The notes under the pieces are model-generated. The model was not told where the DNA came from. It was given only the letters and a program-made list of their open reading frames with translations, and did no database searches. A stretch of DNA of 64,000 bases from Streptococcus mitis (GTDB lineage: Bacteria; Bacillota; Bacilli; Lactobacillales; Streptococcaceae). This document shows positions 16,815-24,933 of the stretch, one piece after another; position 1 is the first letter of the stretch, and the number at the start of each line of letters is the position of its first letter. The translations under genes were made by a program, and so were the position numbers. Where the stretch lies: assembly GCF_001281025.1 (NCBI RefSeq), contig NZ_CP012646.1:1703001-1767000 (forward strand). The letters are read 5' to 3'.

Positions 16815-17864
16815 TCAATCCTTGTCTGCTTCATTTTCTTTTGCGCGATCGTTTTGTAAATCTTTTTCAGAGAGTTTTTGTTCGATATACTTGTCAATGT
16901 TTTCGTAAAATTCCTTGGTCGCCTCACTATCTAATTTTGCCGAATTATGGAATTGCTTGACTTTCAATTGAACAGATTGAATACCGTAAGAGGCTTGTTT
17001 TTGACGAATGGTTTCTAATTCTTCTTCTGAAATTGGATCTCCAACAACCGTCAAGACCAATTCATTGTTACTTGACTTGTAGACTTGATTAATAACCGTA
17101 TAATTGGCGAACTCTTTTCCTACAAACTGTTTGATCCCTTCTTTGCGCGCTTGTTCTATTGTCAGAGTAACTGCCGAATAGCTAGCTGGAAGAATCAACA
17201 ATACAATCAAAGAAATCAAGCCAATTCTCATTTTAATGCTCAGCTCTTTAAATGAAGTTAAAGGAGATTTTCTCATCAAAATTCTTGTTCCAACAATGTT
17301 GGCTAGCATGATAAAGACACAGTTGATCAAGAAAAGATAGAGAGCCCCCAATAAAAATCGTACATTCCCATTAGCTAAACCATAGCCAGCAGTACAGATA
17401 GGCGGCATCAAAGCTGTAGCAATGGCTACTCCTGGCACGATATTGTTTGCTTCTTTTTTCCTTGAACCGATCACACCAGCAATCCCACCAGCAATAGCAA
17501 TGAGAACATCCCAAATGGTTGGAGAGGTTCGTGCGATCAACTCGCTACTTGCATAAGACAAGGGAGAAATCCAGAAATACAGAGTCGAGACAAGCAAACT
17601 GACCAACACTTGAGTCAATAAAACCTCTAGAGATTGCTTGATTAAACGCGTATCAAAAATAGCTAAACCGAATCCCAGTCCAACAATCGGTGTCATGAGA
17701 GGTGAAATTAACATGGCTCCAATAATAACAGCTGTTGAATTCATATTTAGACCGATAGAGGCAATAAAAATTGCACACATCAAAATCGCTGTATCTCTCA
17801 ATCGAACATGAAGGTCATCGTATAATTTCTCACGGTATTCCCGTGTTGAATAATTGGCAGTCAT
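16815..17864 (-). CDS. DUF389 (TIGR00341-type) membrane protein, copy 1
   Basis: A 349-residue multi-pass protein. Residues 20-205 carry about six membrane spans with the family motifs GLNMNSTAVIIGAMLISPLM and GVAIATALMPPICTAGYGLA. A soluble, charged C-terminal domain follows after a last span near residue 225. The biochemical role of DUF389 proteins is unknown. The gene overlaps the potassium-channel gene by four bases (ATGA) and has AGGAGAGGACAA as ribosome site, so the two should be co-translated. Residues 3 to about 264 match copy 2 at 19484-20533 without visible DNA differences, whereas the C-terminal 85 residues have diverged. Confidence 0.88.
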   Translation of the reverse strand: MTANYSTREYREKLYDDLHVRLRDTAILMCAIFIASIGLNMNSTAVIIGAMLISPLMTPIVGLGFGLAIFDTRLIKQSLEVLLTQVLVSLLVSTLYFWISPLSYASSELIARTSPTIWDVLIAIAGGIAGVIGSRKKEANNIVPGVAIATALMPPICTAGYGLANGNVRFLLGALYLFLINCVFIMLANIVGTRILMRKSPLTSFKELSIKMRIGLISLIVLLILPASYSAVTLTIEQARKEGIKQFVGKEFANYTVINQVYKSSNNELVLTVVGDPISEEELETIRQKQASYGIQSVQLKVKQFHNSAKLDSEATKEFYENIDKYIEQKLSEKDLQNDRAKENEADKD

Positions 17865-18184
17865 TTGTCCTCTCCTCTTTCCTTATTTAAATCGGTATAA
17901 TAATTAATAATAACAGCTGATAAACAGCCAAAAAATATGAGCCCATAAATCGTCAAGAAGACACTGGTAATCCTTCCAATCAAGGTCACAGCTAGGAGAT
18001 CCCCGTAGCCGACAGTCGTCGAAGTCACAAAAGCATACCAAAGACCGTCTCCGTAATTTGTGATAGCAGGTTCAACTAGGAAAAGCACGCCTCCTGACCC
18101 AAAAACAAAGGTCACAAAACTCAGAGCAAACCGAGTAAAACCCGTAACCTGTATAATATGCCATAACATTTTTAAACGTCTCAT
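17861..18184 (-). CDS. Two-TM potassium channel
   Basis: A 107-residue KcsA-like subunit: membrane helix 1 (about 17-38), a pore helix, the selectivity filter TTVGYGDL (residues 56-63), and membrane helix 2 (about 70-93), ending with a short charged tail. Four subunits would form a K+ channel; no ligand-binding (RCK) domain is attached. The start follows AAGGAG. The stop codon overlaps the DUF389 start. Upstream on the same strand is a wreck of a TMEM175-like gene, another potassium-channel family, so the cluster may once have been a K+ handling unit. Confidence 0.88.
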   Translation of the reverse strand: MRRLKMLWHIIQVTGFTRFALSFVTFVFGSGGVLFLVEPAITNYGDGLWYAFVTSTTVGYGDLLAVTLIGRITSVFLTIYGLIFFGCLSAVIINYYTDLNKERGEDK

Positions 18185-18197
18185 TTGTTCTCCTTAT

Positions 18198-18766
18198 TCA
18201 TACTAGCTCCTGACCGAGCCGTTTTTTCCAATAATCAAAGTGAAGATAGGACATGATCTCCATCAGAGAAAGATAGACAAACTGATAGATCTGATTTAAG
18301 CTGATTATCAACTGATATTGTTTGAAAAATGACTGGAAGAAAGACCAGATATGACTGTCTTGAATCAGTCCCTTCTTAACATCAGACAGGATATTAGCTA
18401 AAGCTCCCAAGGACTGAAACGGTAAATCCTTGACATTTATATAGATCCGGTCCACCACATCATTCAGACTGGTATCTTGGATGGCATGAAATTCTCCAAA
18501 GAGAACTCCTGCCGCTCCAAGAGTAGAAACAAATTCCACCAAATAATTTCTGAGGAAATTTTCTCAACCTTTTCCCATAATGTGTTTAGTGCCATCCATA
18601 ACGATCCCAACCAGAAAAAGGAAAGAAAACAAGCAAAGAAATTTTGCCGTAAATCCCAAAAAGCTTTAAGACTTGGTGTTGTTGGTTTTTCTAACTCTAA
18701 AATCAAGATGGTCATAATAATTGCTAGAACAGCATCTGTCAATACAATTAATCTGTCTTTCTTCAT
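18198..18766 (-). pseudogene. Truncated TMEM175-like (DUF1211) gene joined out of frame to another gene remnant
   Basis: The 5' part encodes a TMEM175-like first half: MKKDRLIVLTDAVLAIIMT with the Arg/Asp signature of helix 1, and two further spans ending IIWWNLFLLL, where the family normally continues WWNLFLLFF. There the frame runs through ERQEF to a stop near 18464. From about 18545 a different frame stays open to 18198. It ends KKRLGQELV and looks like the C-terminal part of an unrelated soluble or membrane-edge protein that I do not recognise. The simplest reading is a deletion fusing two genes. The whole is drawn as one broken locus; the second part could still be translated from its own GTG or ATG. 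Confidence 0.6.
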
Positions 18767-19063
18767 CGGATTGCATCCCCTTTCTTTTTTGTAACATTCT
18801 ATCTTATCGCATAATATTGGATATTCTTTCATAATCCGACTACAAACAAAAATAAACCAAAAAGTCTGTCCCTATTATGCTATATTTAACTCTAGAAGTA
18901 TTCATCCATCTAATTAATAAGTATATCATATTTCACAATAAATGAATACTATCAAAGATTCATCCCCTTTCACTTCATCATTTAGTGTTGCTTAGATTTA
19001 TCAAAAACAACCAAATTTGTATTAATTTCAAGTATCACCTAGTTACAAAAATTTGGGGTGAAC

Positions 19064-19102
19064 AGAAAAAGCATCCCGTATTTTTGATACGAAATGCTTT
19101 CA
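19064..19102 (-). terminator. Terminator linked to the rpsI remnant
   Basis: The minus-strand hairpin AAAGCATTTCGTAT/ATACGGGATGCTTT with a short A-rich loop is followed by TTTCTG. It lies 18 bases past the stop codon of the rpsI fragment, as a native rpsI terminator would. Confidence 0.65.
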
Positions 19103-19119
19103 ATAAGTTTAAATAAGTT

Positions 19120-19170
19120 TTAACGTTTACTAAATTGTGATGCTTTACGAGCTTTTTTCAAGCCTGGTTT
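19120..19170 (-). pseudogene. rpsI: 3'-end remnant of rpsI (ribosomal protein S9)
   Basis: The minus strand reads KPGLKKARKASQFSKR and a stop, which is the C-terminus of ribosomal protein S9. Homology begins abruptly at the AAA codon at 19170; the codons before it (LKFILS) do not belong to S9. A 51-base ribosomal gene end plus its terminator, with no gene body, is what an integrase attachment site leaves behind. rpsI is reported as an insertion site for streptococcal integrative elements. No integrase is nearby. The rest of 18833-19483 contains only AT-rich sequence in which I see no gene. Confidence 0.72.
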
Positions 19171-19483
19171 GGAAAGTATGAATTTCAGTTGGACTAAAAA
19201 CAGCGTAATATCAAGACTTTTCTCCGCTTTTATAAAAGCGTTTTTCCAATCAAATTCAACTAATTTTATCTAAATGGTGTGGATTTTACCCCCAAAATTA
19301 CAGAGAATGGAGCTGATAAACACTAAACGTTCACACCATTAGTTAAATGATTTTTTTCATCATTTTTCTTAGATGATAGAACTTCTAATTTATTTCTTAT
19401 TCAAGCAAAAACAACCTGCTATAAGTAAGAAAGAGGAAGATACAAGAAAAACACGGCGTAAAAACCGATTCAGTTCATTGTCC

Positions 19484-20533
19484 TCAATCCTTGTCTGCTT
19501 CATTTTCTTTTACGAGATCGTTTTGTGAATCTTTTTCAGAGAGTTTTTGATCAATATACTTGTCAATGTTTTCATAAAATTCCTTGGTCGCTTCACTATC
19601 TAATGTTGGCGAGTTCTGAACTTGATTCACTTTCAATTGAACAGATTGAATACCGTAAGAGGCTTGTTTTTGGTGGAGTGTTTCTAATTCTTCTTCTGAA
19701 ATCGGATCTCCAACAACCGTCAAGACCAATTCATTGTCCCTTGACTTGTAGACTTGATTAATAACCGTATAATTGGCGAACTCTTTTCCTACAAACTGTT
19801 TGATCCCTTCTTTGCGCGCTTGTTCTATTGTCAGAGTAACTGCCGAATAGCTAGCTGGAAGAATCAACAATACAATCAAAGAAATCAAGCCAATTCTCAT
19901 TTTAATGCTCAGCTCTTTAAATGAAGTTAAAGGAGATTTTCTCATCAAAATTCTTGTTCCAACAATGTTGGCTAGCATGATAAAGACACAGTTGATCAAG
20001 AAAAGATAGAGAGCCCCCAATAAAAATCGTACATTCCCATTAGCTAAACCATAGCCAGCAGTACAGATAGGCGGCATCAAAGCTGTAGCAATGGCTACTC
20101 CTGGCACGATATTGTTTGCTTCTTTTTTCCTTGAACCGATCACACCAGCAATCCCACCAGCAATAGCAATGAGAACATCCCAAATGGTTGGAGAGGTTCG
20201 TGCGATCAACTCGCTACTTGCATAAGACAAGGGAGAAATCCAGAAATACAGAGTCGAGACAAGCAAACTGACCAACACTTGAGTCAATAAAACCTCTAGA
20301 GATTGCTTGATTAAACGCGTATCAAAAATAGCTAAACCGAATCCCAGTCCAACAATCGGTGTCATGAGAGGTGAAATTAACATGGCTCCAATAATAACAG
20401 CTGTTGAATTCATATTTAGACCGATAGAGGCAATAAAAATTGCACACATCAAAATCGCTGTATCTCTCAATCGAACATGAAGGTCATCGTATAATTTCTC
20501 ACGGTATTCCCGTGTTGAATAGTTTCCGGACAT
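19484..20533 (-). CDS. DUF389 (TIGR00341-type) membrane protein, copy 2
   Basis: A 349-residue paralogue of the gene at 16815. The membrane domain is the same in DNA and protein (19740-20521 matches 17071-17852, offset 2669, no difference seen by eye). The first two residues after Met and the C-terminal region differ: KSRDN for KSSNN, LHQKQ for IRQKQ, VNQVQNSPT for VKQFHNSAK. The start has its own site, AAGGAGTAACC, and unlike copy 1 there is no channel gene attached. The pattern suggests gene conversion of the membrane part, or a recent duplication followed by recombination. Function unknown. Confidence 0.87.
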   Translation of the reverse strand: MSGNYSTREYREKLYDDLHVRLRDTAILMCAIFIASIGLNMNSTAVIIGAMLISPLMTPIVGLGFGLAIFDTRLIKQSLEVLLTQVLVSLLVSTLYFWISPLSYASSELIARTSPTIWDVLIAIAGGIAGVIGSRKKEANNIVPGVAIATALMPPICTAGYGLANGNVRFLLGALYLFLINCVFIMLANIVGTRILMRKSPLTSFKELSIKMRIGLISLIVLLILPASYSAVTLTIEQARKEGIKQFVGKEFANYTVINQVYKSRDNELVLTVVGDPISEEELETLHQKQASYGIQSVQLKVNQVQNSPTLDSEATKEFYENIDKYIDQKLSEKDSQNDLVKENEADKD

Positions 20534-20823
20534 TGGTTACTCCTTTTATTTCATATAATCTTGTTTCTGCATGGATGATGGTAGAGAGAGTTCTGTCCAA
20601 ACTGACATGTTTTTAATTCTTACCTGTGATTCTTTTGAACATTATCATTTAAATATCCATCAGTCCATCCTACATATTATATCAAAAAATTTACAATCTT
20701 TCTCTGAAGAAATCAATTCATTTAAAAGATAGAGAAAGGAAGAAATTTTTGTATCCTTATCCGAAAAAGAAAAACGATATCTCCTGAACCTTGATACTAT
20801 GCGTTTTATTCTTTATAATTTAG

Positions 20824-22335
20824 CTATTTCAAAATTACAAGTTCTCCATTCTTAATTTCCCAAACTTGGTCAAACTTACTTAATAATTCGTTTTGGCGAT
20901 GTAAAGTAACAATGACGGCACTTGGTAGTTCCAGAACTCTTTCCAATTCCATTTTAAACTGATTAGTATCCAATGCAGAGAAAGGTTCGTCTAGGATAAG
21001 CAATGGATTTTTACGATTTTTCTCACGATTTAAATACATTCGTTGTTGCTGACCACCTGACAGGGATTGTGGTGGAATTTTTTCAAAATCTTCTTCTCTG
21101 AATTTTTCATTGAAACTATTGAATAGCGTTACATTATTTTCATAACTTGAAATAAATGTATGTTCTTGTTGCAGAATCATACCGAATCTTCCCCAAAGAT
21201 GGTCCAAAACAAGCCCATCTAGCACAATTTGTCCTTCAAAATCTTCATCTGTTCCATTTAAAATGTTGAGAAGACTACTTTTTCCAGACCCATTCTTACC
21301 AATAAGCGCAATTTTATCCCCTTTTTGAATCGTAGCGGAAGTAATTATCAATTTTGATTCTCCCAGTTGTTTGGAAATGTTTTTCAAAGTAATCGTATCA
21401 AAAGAATGTTGAGGTGCTTGAACTGAAACGGGTCTCCCAACAATGTTTTGAAAACTCTTGATTACAGGCTTTACGGACTCTAACATTTGTAAATCATAAA
21501 GGATTTCCTGTATTGGTTCAGAAAAAGCATTAATATATCCGAAACTCGCCACCACCTCAGGAATACCGAGTTGCTGGTGAGATAAAGAGTAGGCTAAATA
21601 AATAAACAGAACAAGACTAATGAATTCAAAAGAAACACCTGTCAATAAGATGCCTGTAATTTTTGTCAAACCATACTTAAAATACTTATCCTGCAAATTC
21701 TTTAGAGAGCTCTTTTGTTGATTCAAAAAATGCGACATAGTTAGTTTATTTACCAAATGATGTCCCATGAGCAAATCCTCCAAAGTTCGATAGTAATCTC
21801 CTTGTTTTTTCAAGTAAACCTGTCTACGATTAGCGGTCAACTTCCCAACGATTTTAGGAATTTGAATACTAATTCCAGTAGAAAAGATTAAAATCAGTGA
21901 TACAATAGGATTAATTGTTCTGCTAATAATGAAAGCGTAAATGATGATACGTAAAATTTGTTTGATAAAACTCATCAATGGAGGAAGGTAATCCTTTTCC
22001 AACGAATCTAGGTCATTAGATTGATAGGAAATATACTCTGCTACTGTTTTCTGCTTGAAATCGTGGTGACTGAGTCCCAGAAGTGAACGAAACCACTCAT
22101 TTTTCAAAGTAGTCGAAAAGATAATCCCCTGCTTCCAATCAAGTATCATTTGGATATAGTTACAACTCAAATAGCCTGCCACTGACATAGAGTAACCATA
22201 TAGAGCTACTTGATAATCCCCTTTGATTAATGCCTGCGTGAAATACGGTAACAAAGCTGTGCAGATATTCGATACTACACCAAAAAGAAAATTAAAGAAG
22301 AGATACCATCTAATAGTTTTAAGATATGGTAGCAT
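20824..22335 (-). CDS. ABC exporter-type half-transporter (membrane plus ATPase domains)
   Basis: A 503-residue fused transporter: an N-terminal domain with five or six spans (about 10-280) and a C-terminal ATPase with Walker A GKNGSGKSS, signature LSGGQQQR, Walker B LLILDEPFSALD and switch His in TLHRQNE. The type I exporter layout with an ATPase shorter than usual resembles transporters next to small ribosomal-peptide clusters; there is no peptidase C39 domain. It should dimerise and export a peptide, lipid or drug. Its neighbours upstream are two decayed fragments (XRE regulator and a cysteine-rich SPASM-like end), so it may be the last intact part of a lost peptide pathway. The 290-base gap 20534-20823 shows no gene. 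Confidence 0.85.
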   Translation of the reverse strand: MLPYLKTIRWYLFFNFLFGVVSNICTALLPYFTQALIKGDYQVALYGYSMSVAGYLSCNYIQMILDWKQGIIFSTTLKNEWFRSLLGLSHHDFKQKTVAEYISYQSNDLDSLEKDYLPPLMSFIKQILRIIIYAFIISRTINPIVSLILIFSTGISIQIPKIVGKLTANRRQVYLKKQGDYYRTLEDLLMGHHLVNKLTMSHFLNQQKSSLKNLQDKYFKYGLTKITGILLTGVSFEFISLVLFIYLAYSLSHQQLGIPEVVASFGYINAFSEPIQEILYDLQMLESVKPVIKSFQNIVGRPVSVQAPQHSFDTITLKNISKQLGESKLIITSATIQKGDKIALIGKNGSGKSSLLNILNGTDEDFEGQIVLDGLVLDHLWGRFGMILQQEHTFISSYENNVTLFNSFNEKFREEDFEKIPPQSLSGGQQQRMYLNREKNRKNPLLILDEPFSALDTNQFKMELERVLELPSAVIVTLHRQNELLSKFDQVWEIKNGELVILK

Positions 22336-22350
22336 ATACGATACTCCTTG

Positions 22351-22596
22351 CTAATGCGTTTTTTTACATATCTCAGAACAATCTCTACTATTCCTTATTT
22401 CAGATAGTGCGATACTCAGACATTTAGTGCAATAATTGTAAATCACACAAGTTCTGCAGTTTTTACTATCATTCAAAATATAATTTGCTATTTTGTAAAA
22501 TATAGGTCTATCCCATGTTTCTTTGATAGATGTAAAATGAATATTTCCAACACTTCTATTGAAAGTAAGCTTTTTCAGTTTTTCTAACGATTTAGG
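22351..22596 (-). pseudogene. Remnant of a cysteine-rich C-terminal domain, SPASM-like
   Basis: An open frame without a start codon ends in a normal stop 16 bases before the ABC transporter start. Its 81 residues contain six Cys in the pattern NCRTCVIYNYCTKC, then RDCSEIC. CxxC-x5-CxxC near a C-terminus is the look of the SPASM or Twitch iron-sulfur domain of radical SAM peptide maturases. No radical SAM core (CxxxCxxC) is present, so if the guess is right only the tail remains. Alternative: the end of another metal-binding protein. Confidence 0.45.
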
Positions 22597-22685
22597 CTAT
22601 TTCGTGACACACCCACAATCCGTGAAAATTCTGGTTATATCAGATTATGTGATTTTCGTAAGAATTTTATATTGTCTCCAATCAT
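22584..22685 (-). pseudogene. Broken XRE-family helix-turn-helix regulator
   Basis: From an ATG with a strong AAGGAGA site, the minus strand reads MIGDNIKFLRKSHNLI, a TAA stop, then PEFSRIVGVSRNSLNR and a second stop. This is the DNA-binding half of a Cro/C1-type regulator in which a Gln codon has probably become TAA (family consensus LTQPEF). The dimer or sensor half is missing. It lies directly before the SPASM-like fragment and the ABC exporter. Confidence 0.7.
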
Positions 22686-22735
22686 GGTAGTCTCCTTTTA
22701 CTTGATAAAACTATTATAACATTTAGAAATTAAAA

Positions 22736-23022
22736 ACTGGTTCAAAATCAATAGGATGTGTGTATTCGATACATTCAATAAATTCTTGGAAACAGTTCTA
22801 CACCAGTTACACAAATCTATATATACCTATCTCATTCAAAATAAAAAGAAAGCTGCAGTTCTTTTAATCCTGTATCAACGATTCATTCTGAAATCGAATA
22901 GGAGACATTTCCCAAGTCTACAATTCACTTCATCTCAAATTAATTTTTGTAATTCACCCATAGTTTATAGATTTTATACTCAACAAAAGTATAAAGCATA
23001 CAAAACTTCACTTTGAACCAGT
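22736..23022. repeat. Segment bounded by an 11-bp inverted repeat (possible MITE)
   Basis: ACTGGTTCAAA at 22736-22746 and its exact complement TTTGAACCAGT at 23012-23022 bound 287 bases of AT-rich DNA. An 86-codon plus-strand frame inside has no good ribosome site or family. No target-site duplication was found at the edges. A small non-autonomous element or a very large stem are possible; chance is not excluded. Confidence 0.35.
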
Positions 23023-23099
23023 ATTTATACTATATTCCGTATTAAAAATTCTATTATTGGTTTTGTAAAAAACAGTCTTCAAATATCCTGAAATATAGC

Positions 23100-23134
23100 A
23101 AAAAGAGATTGGGTAAAAACTCATTGTCTCTTCT
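23100..23134 (-). terminator. Terminator of the two-component operon
   Basis: On the minus strand AAGAGACAATGAG and a T-rich loop pair with ACCCAATCTCTT, followed by TTTT, right after the kinase stop codon. Confidence 0.65.
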
Positions 23135-24108
23135 CACTCAAGGACTAACTTTACTTGAGCAAACTGAATCCGCACTATCGTTCCTTTTCCAACCTCAGAC
23201 TCGATACGAATCTGGTGCCCCAGTTCTTCAGAAATTTTCTTAGATAGATAGAGGCCAAGTCCAGATGACTGCTGAGTTAGGCGTCCATTATATCCTGAGA
23301 AGCCACGTTCAAAGACTCGGAGGACATCACTGTTTTTTATCCCGATTCCCGTATCCTTGATACAAAGCTCTTGCCCCTCCATATAAATCTCCAGACCACC
23401 TTCCTTGGTGTACTTGAGACTGTTTGAGATGATTTGCTCAATAACCACTAGCAGCCACTTTTTATCCGTCACGATTTCTTTATCAAGGTCATGTAGATTG
23501 ACATTTAGGCCTTTTTGAATAAAGAAAAGAGCATATTTACGAATTATTTCCTTGACCAAATCCTCAATTTGAACCTGCTTTAAGACCAAATCATCATGAA
23601 AACTTTCTAAACGCAGGTATTGTAAAACTAGATTGGTATAGGAGTCAATCTTGAAAATTTCCTGTTCTAATTGCTGCTTCAGTTGGCGGTCGGCTACTTC
23701 TGCAACTAAGAGTTGACTGGCTGCAATGGGGGTCTTAATCTGATGGACCCACAAGGTATAGTAATCCAGCAAATCCGTCAGTTTTCTTTCTGAATCTGAC
23801 CTCTGCTGATAGAGTTCCATCTCACGCGCTTCTAATTTCTCAGCCAAAACGCTTTCCAAAGGAGACTTGGCTTCCCTATCACCATAGAGAAGTTCCTGAC
23901 GATAGACCTGCATCTCCGCCAATATATCCCAAGTGAAAAATAAGATGGTTACAAAGCAACACAGCAGGAAAAAATAGAGAAAGTAAATTCCCAAACTGGC
24001 AAATAAAAACTGAAAGAGCAAAACCAGAAACGTCAAAGAAAGCAGATAGACAAACAGACGACTACGGGAGCGCAGATAGGCTAGAAAAAATTGTTTCCAA
24101 TCAAGCAT
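23134..24108 (-). CDS. Sensor histidine kinase, intramembrane-sensing (BceS-like)
   Basis: A 324-residue kinase with two N-terminal membrane helices (about 18-38 and 40-60) and almost no extracellular loop, the layout of kinases that sense through an ABC transporter. A linker leads to the H-box LWVHQIKTP, with the phosphorylated His122. N box (EQIISNSLKYT), G1 (IKDTGIGI), and G2 (SGLGLYLSKKI) follow. It overlaps the response regulator gene by eight bases and should phosphorylate it. It is probably the pneumococcal TCS01 kinase by position near psaR. No BceAB-type transporter sits beside it here, though the FtsX-like pair at 41.8-45.2 kb is of the general type. The stimulus is unknown. Confidence 0.9.
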   Translation of the reverse strand: MLDWKQFFLAYLRSRSRLFVYLLSLTFLVLLFQFLFASLGIYFLYFFLLCCFVTILFFTWDILAEMQVYRQELLYGDREAKSPLESVLAEKLEAREMELYQQRSDSERKLTDLLDYYTLWVHQIKTPIAASQLLVAEVADRQLKQQLEQEIFKIDSYTNLVLQYLRLESFHDDLVLKQVQIEDLVKEIIRKYALFFIQKGLNVNLHDLDKEIVTDKKWLLVVIEQIISNSLKYTKEGGLEIYMEGQELCIKDTGIGIKNSDVLRVFERGFSGYNGRLTQQSSGLGLYLSKKISEELGHQIRIESEVGKGTIVRIQFAQVKLVLE

Positions 24109-24778
24109 GCTTCAGTCCGTACCCTATCCCTTTCTTGGTCTCGATAAATCCTATCAATCCCTGCTCTTCCAACTTTTTACGCAAACGAGCCACATTCACA
24201 GAGAGGGTATTATCATCAATGAAAAAGTCACTATTCCAAAGTTCCCGCATCAGGTCATCACGCGCTACAATATTTCCTGCGTGTTCAAACAACACGCGTA
24301 AAATCTGGAATTCGTTCTTGGTCAAATTCAAGACTTGCCCTTGATAATGTAAATCCATGGATTTGGTATTGAGGATAACACCAGCATATTCCAGTAAACT
24401 CTCGTCACGCCCAAACTCATAGGAACGACGCAACAAGCCCTGAACCTTGGCTAAAAGAACCTGCTGGTCAAAAGGCTTGGTCACAAAGTCATCCGCCCCC
24501 ATATTGATTGCCATGACAATATCCATAGCCTGGTCTCTCGAAGACAGAAACATGATAGGTACCTTGGAAATCTTGCGGATTTCCTGACACCAGTGATAGC
24601 CATTAAACAAGGGCAAACCAATATCCATGAGGACTAGATGAGGCTCCGACTGGACAAATAGACTCAACACTTCCATAAAGTCTTCTACCAGAACCACTTC
24701 AAATCCCCATTCAGAGAGCATTTTCCCGACCTGTTGACGAATGACCTGATCATCTTCTACTAATAAAATCTTGTGCAT
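24101..24778 (-). CDS. OmpR-family response regulator
   Basis: A 225-residue transcription factor. The receiver domain has the acidic pair at Glu8-Asp9-Asp10, the phospho-acceptor Asp52 in LVLMDIGLP, and the Lys of TKPFDQQ. The winged-helix output domain spans about 125-225, with NEFQILRVLFEHAG and NVARLRKKLEE as recognition region. The start at 24778 follows AAAAGGAGAAGCGC; the frame is open further upstream but not used. It is first in the operon with the kinase. DNA targets cannot be read from this sequence. Confidence 0.93.
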   Translation of the reverse strand: MHKILLVEDDQVIRQQVGKMLSEWGFEVVLVEDFMEVLSLFVQSEPHLVLMDIGLPLFNGYHWCQEIRKISKVPIMFLSSRDQAMDIVMAINMGADDFVTKPFDQQVLLAKVQGLLRRSYEFGRDESLLEYAGVILNTKSMDLHYQGQVLNLTKNEFQILRVLFEHAGNIVARDDLMRELWNSDFFIDDNTLSVNVARLRKKLEEQGLIGFIETKKGIGYGLKHA

Positions 24779-24797
24779 GCGCTTCTCCTTTTCTATT

Positions 24798-24806
24798 ATT
24801 ATAACA
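24798..24806 (-). promoter_or_regulatory. Extended -10 promoter of the two-component operon
   Basis: Minus-strand TGT-TATAAT (24806-24798) lies 20 bases before the regulator start, with a poor -35 match, as expected for an extended -10 promoter. Confidence 0.6.
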
Positions 24807-24933
24807 GATTTTTCCATGCTCGAAGGTCTGAAACTGAATTTGAAATAGTTTGTTTTTAGCCAACAAAGCAAGACAATCCTACTAGCTAATTTGAGGGAAA
24901 TTTGATAAGATAAATAAAAAGAAAGGAGCTCTT

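Noticed and set aside
22756..23016. An 86-codon plus-strand frame between the decayed locus and the two-component operon
   Set aside because: No ribosome site, odd composition, and it is bounded by inverted repeats; treated as non-coding.
23134..24871. Assigning the two-component system to vancomycin tolerance (VncRS)
   Set aside because: The intramembrane-sensing kinase and the position near psaR fit pneumococcal TCS01 better, and no VncRS neighbours are present.
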